Source of the DNA: DATDAH01 sp963725155 | Lineage (GTDB): Bacteria; Actinomycetota; Acidimicrobiia; Acidimicrobiales; DATDAH01 | Length of the DNA stretch: 64,000 nt | NCBI GenBank assembly: GCA_963725155.1 | Contig: CAVRXU010000002.1 | Span: 248,001-312,000 of the forward strand | Reading direction: 5' to 3' | Part shown: piece after piece, positions 58,992 to 64,000 of the stretch | Position numbering within the stretch: the stretch's first letter is position 1 | How the letters are laid out: the number at the start of each line of letters is the position of its first letter | The notes under the pieces: generated by a model | What the model saw: the letters and a program-made list of their open reading frames with translations, nothing else | Database searches by the model: none | What the model was told of the DNA's origin: nothing | Translations under genes and position numbers: made by a program

Positions 58992-59501
58992 ATGACTTGG
59001 CGGAGGACCCTCGGGCTCGTGCTCGCCGCGACGGTGCTTGCCGGTTGCGGAGGCGACGACGGTGGGCCCGAGCCGCCGGCCACGGCGGAGGGTGGTCCTC
59101 CGTTCAGCGTGGAGGAGGTAAGTGCCGCCTTCGAGGCCGCCGCCGGCGTGGCGTTCAGCGAGCAGACCTCGTTGGTCGACGGCGCTGTGGCCCTGTCGGC
59201 CGGCCCGCTCCCGGTCGACAGCCCCGAACTGCGGGCCTACAACGACGCCCTCGGCGAGAGCTCGGTCCTCTTCGAGGTCTACGTCTTCGAGGGCGACGAC
59301 CCGCCCCTCTACACCGAAGCGGCCCAGGCCACCGCGTTCTCGTCGAGCACCTTCGAGGACATCGGTCGGGGCGTCTACCTCGGCGACTTCGACACCGCCT
59401 ACTACGCCAACGGCAATGTCGTCGTACGGGGCCCGTTGCTCAACGGGAACCCTGACGACGAGACCCTCGACGCCTGGCGTCAGGTCGTCGACAGCCTCTG
59501 A
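58992..59501 (+). CDS. Lipoprotein of unknown function
   Basis: The 169-residue protein has a lipoprotein signal (MTWRRTLGLVLAATVLAGCG; lipobox LAGC at 16-19), a Gly/Asp/Pro linker and a compact domain of about 130 residues with alternating strands (VLFEVYVFEGDDPP, GVYLGDFDTAYYANGNVVV). No family is recognised. It would sit on the outer face of the membrane. It diverges from the CHAD gene and has its own leaderless promoter hexamer. Confidence 0.8.
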   Translation: MTWRRTLGLVLAATVLAGCGGDDGGPEPPATAEGGPPFSVEEVSAAFEAAAGVAFSEQTSLVDGAVALSAGPLPVDSPELRAYNDALGESSVLFEVYVFEGDDPPLYTEAAQATAFSSSTFEDIGRGVYLGDFDTAYYANGNVVVRGPLLNGNPDDETLDAWRQVVDSL

Positions 59502-59517
59502 GCGGAGGCGGGATGGA

Positions 59518-59607
59518 TGGCGGAGGGTGAGGGATTCGAACCCTCGGTGACCCGGAGGCCACAACGGCTTTCGAGGCCGCCCCATTCGTCCGCTCTGGCA
59601 ACCCTCC
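59518..59607 (-). tRNA. tRNA-Ser (anticodon CGA), CCA encoded
   Basis: The acceptor GGAGGGT/ACCCTCC, anticodon loop CTCGAAA, a long variable arm and T-loop GGTTCGAATCC are seen on the minus strand. The genomic 3' end is GCCA. Confidence 0.95.
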
Positions 59608-59667
59608 GCCGGCGAGGCTAGCGGCGCCCTGCCGGAGGTCCCGATCCGTTCCGGGGGAGGGCCGCGA

Positions 59668-60114
59668 TCAGCGGCGCTCGGCGAAGAAGGCCTGCAGCAT
59701 CTCGGCGGACTGGTCGGCCAGGACCCCGTGGGTCACCTGCACCTCGTGGTTCAGACGGGGATCGGCACACAGGTTGTAGAGCGAGCCCGTAGCCCCGGCC
59801 TTGGGGTCGGCGGCTCCGTACACGAGGTGATCGACCCGGGCCGCCCACAGGGCTCCAGCGCACATCGGGCAGGGCTCGAGGGTCACGACCAGCGTGAGGC
59901 CGTCGAGTCGCCAGTGGCCGCGAGCAGCTGCCGCGTCCCGCAGGCACAACACCTCGGCGTGCGCAGTGGGATCGCCGGTCAGCTCCCGCTCGTTGTGGCG
60001 CCGGGCCACGACCGCGCCGTCGACCAAGGCCACCGCCCCGATGGGCACATCCCCGTGGCTCGCGGCCGTGGTGGCCTCCTCGAGGGCGAGGCGCATGGCC
60101 GCTTCGTGATCCAC
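59668..60114 (-). CDS. tadA: tRNA-specific adenosine deaminase
   Basis: The 148-residue cytidine-deaminase-fold protein has the zinc motifs PTAHAEVLCLRDA (HAE, about residue 52) and LEPCPMCAGALWAARV (PCxxC, about 82). It also has the TadA-type GATGSLYNLCADPRLNHEV segment that contacts tRNA. It converts the wobble adenosine of tRNA-Arg to inosine. GTG 60114 is used; ATG 60096 is possible. It follows the L,D-transpeptidase by 11 bases, so it may be co-transcribed. Proximity to tRNA-Ser and dnaX is usual near actinobacterial origins. Confidence 0.9.
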   Translation of the reverse strand: MDHEAAMRLALEEATTAASHGDVPIGAVALVDGAVVARRHNERELTGDPTAHAEVLCLRDAAAARGHWRLDGLTLVVTLEPCPMCAGALWAARVDHLVYGAADPKAGATGSLYNLCADPRLNHEVQVTHGVLADQSAEMLQAFFAERR

Positions 60115-60125
60115 GGTGGCCCCGC

Positions 60126-61184
60126 TCAGGCGATGACCTGGACGGGCACGCCCAGGCCGGTGGTGACCGAGGGCGAGTCCGACTGCGGGCCCGATGCCTC
60201 GGGGAGGAGCCCGGCCAGCCGGATGACGTTGCTGTCCTCGAGGCGGATGCACCCGTTGCTGACGTCGGTGCCGATCGTGCCCGGGTCGTTCGTGCCGTGG
60301 ATGCCGATGTCGCCGGGCCCGCCGTTGAAGGTCTCGTGGACCTCGGAGAAGCCGGACAACCCGAAGGCATAGGTCCCGTAGGCCGAGTCGGTGGACGCGA
60401 TGAGCGAGCGGATGTAGAAGGCACCGCCCGGTGTGGGCGTGTTCGTCGTTCCCACGCCGATGGGCGCGGCCAGGACCCGCTGACGCCCGTTGAACACCCG
60501 GAGCTGGTGCGCCCCGAGGTGGACCTCGATGTGGAACTGGTTGGCCGTCAGGGTCACGTCGCCGCGCCGGACCCAGCCTTCGGTGCCGTTGGGCCGGACC
60601 GGCAGCAGGACGTTGACCCAGTCCGCCGTCGGGTCGACCGGGCCATTGGCCAGGAAGACGACCGGGCCGACGTTCAGGCCCTCGGCCGACTTGGGGTTCT
60701 CGATGGTGGAGCTCGGCTGTCGGGCGTCCGGCTCGGCGAACACGTCCACGGTGCCCCCGCCGCCGCCGGACGGGTCGACGTCGGTGCCGTTGCCGATGGC
60801 AACGATGTTGACCTGCTCGACCCGCACGTCGTCGGCCTTCACCCAGCCGGTCGAACCGTCGGCCAGCGCCACCTCGTGGTAGCCGGGCTCGGCCTCGTAG
60901 GGGGCCTGGACGATGAAGCCGTCGACGGCCAGGCCGGCGGTGGGGGCCTCCGCGGTGGGCGGCCGGACCGAATCTCGGGGCTCGGCGTCGGCGGGATCGG
61001 CGTACACGTCGACCGGGTTGTCGGACCGGGCCACGTAGGTGAGCTCCGGGTCGAGGTGGCGGACGGTCAGGTTCCCGCGCGCCTCGACGGGATCGCCCAT
61101 CACGGGGCGCTCGCCACCTGAGCAGGCGCCGGCCACCAGCGTCAGGCCGAGGGCGGCGGCGACGCGGAACAGGCGGCCCATCAC
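60126..61184 (-). CDS. Lipoprotein L,D-transpeptidase (YkuD) with SH3-like regions
   Basis: The 352-residue protein has a lipoprotein signal (RVAAALGLTLVAGACSGG; lipobox near residue 20). It has two SH3-like modules, marked by ADGSTGWVKADDV and NGTEGWVRRGDV, and a C-terminal YkuD domain with the catalytic IGIHGTNDPGTIG...VSNGCIRLED (His, then Cys within SNGC). It forms 3-3 crosslinks in peptidoglycan or attaches proteins. GTG 61184 is preferred because TACCCT is seven bases ahead; ATG 61181 follows directly. Confidence 0.92.
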   Translation of the reverse strand: MMGRLFRVAAALGLTLVAGACSGGERPVMGDPVEARGNLTVRHLDPELTYVARSDNPVDVYADPADAEPRDSVRPPTAEAPTAGLAVDGFIVQAPYEAEPGYHEVALADGSTGWVKADDVRVEQVNIVAIGNGTDVDPSGGGGGTVDVFAEPDARQPSSTIENPKSAEGLNVGPVVFLANGPVDPTADWVNVLLPVRPNGTEGWVRRGDVTLTANQFHIEVHLGAHQLRVFNGRQRVLAAPIGVGTTNTPTPGGAFYIRSLIASTDSAYGTYAFGLSGFSEVHETFNGGPGDIGIHGTNDPGTIGTDVSNGCIRLEDSNVIRLAGLLPEASGPQSDSPSVTTGLGVPVQVIA

Positions 61185-61191
61185 GGCGGGC

Positions 61192-61197
61192 AGGGTA
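61192..61197 (-). promoter_or_regulatory. Leaderless -10 element TACCCT
   Basis: TACCCT lies seven bases before GTG 61184. Confidence 0.5.
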
Positions 61198-61322
61198 CCG
61201 ACGGGCCCGGCCTCGGGACGGTCGGGCCGTTCGGGCACCGGCGTGTCCGGATCACGTAGGTCGTCTGACCCTTTGTCCCCCAGGCGCTTCAGGCCCGTAC
61301 TGCGGAGGACGACGGGAACCTT

Positions 61323-62450
61323 GTGCCGGAAACCCGCGCTCCTGCGGACTCGCCCACGCCGAGCGAGGTCCGCGCAGCTCACGCTGCGGAGATGCTGGCC
61401 TCGACGCGCACCACCGGCCTGGCCGCGGGCGTGATGATCCTCGTGGCGATACCCCTCTGGAGCATCTATGACCGGCTGGTCGTCCCCGAGCAGGCCGACC
61501 GGTTCTTCACGCTCCGCATGGCCGTCCTGGCTCCGGTGCTCATCGGCTGGTTGCTCCTGCTGAAGCGGCCCTTCGGCGACCGCCATGCCGAGGCCCTCGT
61601 CGTGATCATCTGCGTGCTCCCGCAGGTGGTCGTGGCCTGGCTTCTCCCCAGCGTCGACCAGGCCTTCGAGGGCTATCTGCTCGGGTTCTCCCTCGTCATC
61701 TACGGCTGCGCCTTCCTGCTCGTCGGCCGGCTGTGGATCACCATCGCTTTGGTCGCCTCGTCCTGGGTCGCGACGATGCTCTCGTTCGGCCTGCAGTCCG
61801 ACCTTGGAGGCGATGTCCAGGTGGGGACCGTCGTGTTCTACCTGGGCACCGCCTCGATCCTGGCCGCGGTCGGCCGCCTCTACCGGATGCGTCTCGAACG
61901 GGACGAGCTGGCCGCCCGCATGGCGCTCGAAGCCGCCCAGGAGCGCACCCTCGTGCTGGTCGGCGAGTTGGATCGCCTGAGCCGGGAGGACTCGTTGACC
62001 GGGGTGGCGAACCGGCGGGCGTGGGACGAAGCCCTGAAGCGGTCCTGCGCCGAGGCCGAGCGGACGGGCCTGCCGCTCTCGGTCCTCCTCCTCGACATCG
62101 ATCGCTTCAAGGAGATCAACGACGAGCACGGCCATCGCCGGGGTGACGAGGTCCTCCAGCAGGTCTCCGACTGCCTGTCCGGGCGCATCCGGACCTCGGA
62201 CCTGCTGGCCCGGGTCGGGGGTGACGAGTTCGCCGTGCTCTGCCCCAACACCGACCCGGGCGACGCCCGCCATCTCGCGGATCACTTGATCGACCTGGTC
62301 GCGGCCATGCCCGGCGAGTTCACCGTCTCGGTCGGCTCGGCCGTGCGCTGGCCCGGAGCCGAGCCCGACGCGGTGATGGGCCTGGCCGACCGCCGCCTCT
62401 ACCAGGCCAAGCGAGCCCGGGTGACCAGCGAGGGTGCAACCGTCCGCTGA
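61323..62450 (+). CDS. Membrane diguanylate cyclase (GGDEF)
   Basis: The 375-residue protein has about six membrane helices (residues about 30-195; e.g. RMAVLAPVLIGWLLLLKRP and GYLLGFSLVIYGCAFLLVG), a short coiled linker and a GGDEF domain (about 220-370) with LLLDIDRFKEINDEHGH and LARVGGDEFAVLCPN. The motif is intact, so it should make c-di-GMP. The RxxD inhibitory site is not obvious. GTG 61323 start. It diverges from the L,D-transpeptidase by 138 bases. Confidence 0.92.
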   Translation: MPETRAPADSPTPSEVRAAHAAEMLASTRTTGLAAGVMILVAIPLWSIYDRLVVPEQADRFFTLRMAVLAPVLIGWLLLLKRPFGDRHAEALVVIICVLPQVVVAWLLPSVDQAFEGYLLGFSLVIYGCAFLLVGRLWITIALVASSWVATMLSFGLQSDLGGDVQVGTVVFYLGTASILAAVGRLYRMRLERDELAARMALEAAQERTLVLVGELDRLSREDSLTGVANRRAWDEALKRSCAEAERTGLPLSVLLLDIDRFKEINDEHGHRRGDEVLQQVSDCLSGRIRTSDLLARVGGDEFAVLCPNTDPGDARHLADHLIDLVAAMPGEFTVSVGSAVRWPGAEPDAVMGLADRRLYQAKRARVTSEGATVR

Positions 62451-62454
62451 TCGG

Positions 62455-62460
62455 TAGCGT
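62455..62460 (+). promoter_or_regulatory. Leaderless -10 element TAGCGT
   Basis: TAGCGT ends seven bases before ATG 62468. Confidence 0.5.
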
Positions 62461-62467
62461 CGCGGCC

Positions 62468-62725
62468 ATGTGCCGCAACATCACCACCCTCCGGGGCTTG
62501 GAGCCCGTGGCCACCGATGAGGAGATCGAGGCCGCGGCTCGTCAGTACGTCCGCAAGATCAGCGGGGTCCAGAAGACCTCGGCCGCCACCGAGGAGGCCT
62601 TCGAGAAGGCCGTGGCCGTGATCACGGCTGCTTCCCACGAGGTCCTTGAGGCCCTCCCGCCCCGCAAGAACCCGCCGCCCACGCTGCCTCCGCTGCGGCG
62701 ACTGGCCGCCGCGAAGGCGGGCTGA
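62468..62725 (+). CDS. DUF2277 family protein
   Basis: The 85-residue protein starts MCRNITTLRGLEPVATDEEI and continues AARQYVRKISGVQKTS, a pattern diagnostic of DUF2277. The family is small, cytoplasmic and of unknown function, common in actinobacteria. It is 17 bases downstream of the GGDEF gene with its own promoter hexamer. Confidence 0.88.
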   Translation: MCRNITTLRGLEPVATDEEIEAAARQYVRKISGVQKTSAATEEAFEKAVAVITAASHEVLEALPPRKNPPPTLPPLRRLAAAKAG

Positions 62726-62751
62726 GCCGAGGCGCCGACCGAAGGCCTGAG

Positions 62752-62836
62752 CGGAGGGGGTGGGATTCGAACCCACGGTGGGTTGCCCCACACACGCTTT
62801 CCAAGCGTGCCGATTCGGCCGCTCTCGCACCCCTCC
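62752..62836 (-). tRNA. tRNA-Ser (anticodon GGA), CCA not encoded
   Basis: The acceptor GGAGGGG/CCCCTCC, anticodon loop TTGGAAA, a long variable arm (TGTGGGGCAACCCAC) and T-loop GGTTCGAATCC are present. The discriminator G is followed by CTC in the DNA. Confidence 0.95.
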
Positions 62837-62887
62837 TGGGGACACCGGCCCGTGGGGCTGGTGCGGCCGGTCAGGGTATCGTGGGTG

Positions 62888-63027
62888 CTCGCTCGCCTTG
62901 GAGTGTGGCGGTCGGGTCCTGTGCGACGGTGGCCCGTGAACCGAGTCAGGGCCGGAAGGCAGCAGCTCTCAGCGGAGCCCACCGGGTGCCGCAGATCGCC
63001 TGGCCGCCACTCTCGAAGGCGAGCGGG
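62888..63027 (+). ncRNA. ffs: Bacterial SRP RNA (4.5S-like)
   Basis: The conserved apical domain GTCAGGGCCGGAAGGCAGCAGC is at about 62945-62966. Outer strands CGCTCGCC (62890) and GGCGAGCG (63018) pair, as do GAGTGTGGCGG and CCGCCACTCTC. No Alu domain is present. SRP RNA next to dnaX is a common actinobacterial order. Confidence 0.92.
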
Positions 63028-63058
63028 GACGGCCGAACGAGCGGTGAGCCGTCGCTTG

Positions 63059-63064
63059 TAGTCT
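63059..63064 (+). promoter_or_regulatory. Leaderless -10 element TAGTCT for dnaX
   Basis: TAGTCT ends seven bases before the dnaX ATG at 63072. Confidence 0.55.
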
Positions 63065-63071
63065 CCGGGCG

Positions 63072-64000
63072 ATGGCCTTCCAATCGCTGTATCGGCGCTA
63101 CCGGTCGCAGCGGTTCTCGGAGATCGTGGGCCAGGAGCACGTGGTCGCCGCACTCCGCAACGCCGCCGCCGAAGACCGGCTGGGGCACGCGTACCTCTTC
63201 AGCGGGCCCCGGGGGACGGGCAAGACCTCGACCGCCCGGATCCTGGCCAAGGTCCTCAACTGCGAGAACCCGGTGGACGGCGAACCCTGTGGGGTCTGCC
63301 CGCCATGCCGGGCCATCGAGGCCGGCAACTCCTTCGACGTCACCGAGCTGGATGCCGCCTCGCACACCGGCGTGGACAACATGCGCGAGCTCATCGCCAG
63401 CACGGCGTTGGCCAGCCCGGGGCGGACCCGCCTCTACATCCTGGACGAGGTCCACATGCTGTCGAAGGGCGCGTCCGCCGCGCTGCTGAAGACGCTCGAG
63501 GAGCCGCCTGACCACGTCGTGTTCATCCTGGCCACGACCGACCCCGAGAAGGTCCTGCCCACGATCCGGAGCCGGACCCAGCACCTCGAGTTCCGCCTGC
63601 TGCCCGCCGCCGAGCTGGAGGCTCACGTCCGCTGGATCGTGGAGGACGCCGGCCTCGAGGTCACCGAAGAGGGCATCGCCCAGGCCATGCGCGAAGGCGG
63701 CGGCTCAGCTCGCGACACGCTCTCCGTCCTCGACCGCATCGTGGCCGCCGGGGGGGTTGCCCGCGACGACGACTCGGTCGACGACCTGCTCGACGCGCTG
63801 TGCGAGAACGACACCGCCAGGGCCCTGACGGCGCTGGCTGACGCCACGGCTCAGGGTCGTGACCCCCGGGGGGTCGGCGAGCAGGTGCTGGAGCGGCTGC
63901 GCAACGCCTTCCTGGCGGCCATGCAGGTGGATCTGGACCACCTCACCGAAGGGGACCGGGCCGCCGCGGCCGACCACGCCGAGCGCCTCCGGCCCCCAGC
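63072..64000 (+). CDS. dnaX: DNA polymerase III gamma/tau subunit, 3' end cut by window
   Basis: About 309 residues are seen. MAFQSLYRRYRSQRFSEIVG is the DnaX start. Walker A FSGPRGTGKTSTARILAKVL (about 44-63), the zinc motif CENPVDGEPCGVCPPC, Walker B YILDEVHMLS and sensor 1 ILATTDPEKV follow. It is the AAA+ clamp-loader motor. The domain III and any tau extension lie beyond the window. It follows the SRP RNA gene by about 45 bases and has a leaderless-type promoter. Confidence 0.96.
   Translation, partial: MAFQSLYRRYRSQRFSEIVGQEHVVAALRNAAAEDRLGHAYLFSGPRGTGKTSTARILAKVLNCENPVDGEPCGVCPPCRAIEAGNSFDVTELDAASHTGVDNMRELIASTALASPGRTRLYILDEVHMLSKGASAALLKTLEEPPDHVVFILATTDPEKVLPTIRSRTQHLEFRLLPAAELEAHVRWIVEDAGLEVTEEGIAQAMREGGGSARDTLSVLDRIVAAGGVARDDDSVDDLLDALCENDTARALTALADATAQGRDPRGVGEQVLERLRNAFLAAMQVDLDHLTEGDRAAAADHAERLRPP

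Overview
The window is about 70% GC with dense, short-spaced genes. It looks like a chromosomal segment of a high-GC actinobacterium. The gene set points to one: crgA, an FHA-FHA-PP2C-RodA-PBP-PASTA-kinase cell-wall cluster, inositol-phosphate synthase, DivIVA-like proteins and two luciferase-like oxidoreductases. Only one Ser/Thr kinase follows pbpA, where mycobacteria have pknA and pknB. With many unfamiliar proteins this fits a deep lineage such as Acidimicrobiia better than Mycobacteriales or Streptomyces, but that assignment is inference. Many starts follow a TAnnnT hexamer by 6-8 bases, which suggests widespread leaderless mRNAs.

1-8.6 kb: a partial GGCT-like gene, an alkyl-sulfatase-like hydrolase, two DivIVA-like coiled-coil paralogues sharing a C-terminal peptide, a lipoprotein esterase, an LLM oxidoreductase, a DUF4328 membrane protein, a formylglycine sulfatase and two small membrane proteins. 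8.6-15.7 kb: a secreted subtilase, a divergent ABC-F / GT1 glycosyltransferase pair, a large PKD-tailed hydrolase and tRNA-Leu(CAG).

15.8-25.4 kb: a lytic transglycosylase, then fhaA-fhaB-pstP-rodA-pbpA-pknB, a trpG/pabA amidotransferase, crgA and two small membrane proteins. Together these form the growth and division control region that in other actinobacteria lies near the origin. 25.4-28.6 kb: a divergent thiolase / acyl-CoA synthetase pair around an 18-bp perfect palindrome, probably a TetR-type operator.

28.7-33.7 kb: a large ten-helix GAF-PAS-PAS-GGDEF-EAL protein, a four-helix membrane protein and a LuxI/FeeM-like acyltransferase candidate. This block has clearly lower GC from about 31.0 to 33.35 kb and abuts the 3' end of tRNA-Ala(TGC). 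It is the best candidate here for an acquired signalling module. 33.7-39.7 kb: gnd, pgi, rpiA (pentose phosphate and glycolysis), prfC and a hotdog-fold protein. 39.7-43.7 kb: two tandem PAS-GGDEF-EAL proteins. 43.7-47.8 kb: xseB-xseA, an MBL-fold hydrolase, a methyltransferase and an endonuclease-IV-like protein.

47.8-53.6 kb: a two-component system with a downstream PepSY protein, an exporter-type ABC transporter and inositol-3-phosphate synthase. 53.6-59.6 kb: a LysR regulator, a frameshifted remnant, a second LLM oxidoreductase, a D-aminoacylase-type amidohydrolase, a CYTH-CHAD pair, a lipoprotein and tRNA-Ser(CGA). 59.6-64 kb: tadA, a lipoprotein L,D-transpeptidase, a membrane GGDEF protein, a DUF2277 protein, tRNA-Ser(GGA), SRP RNA and the 5' part of dnaX.
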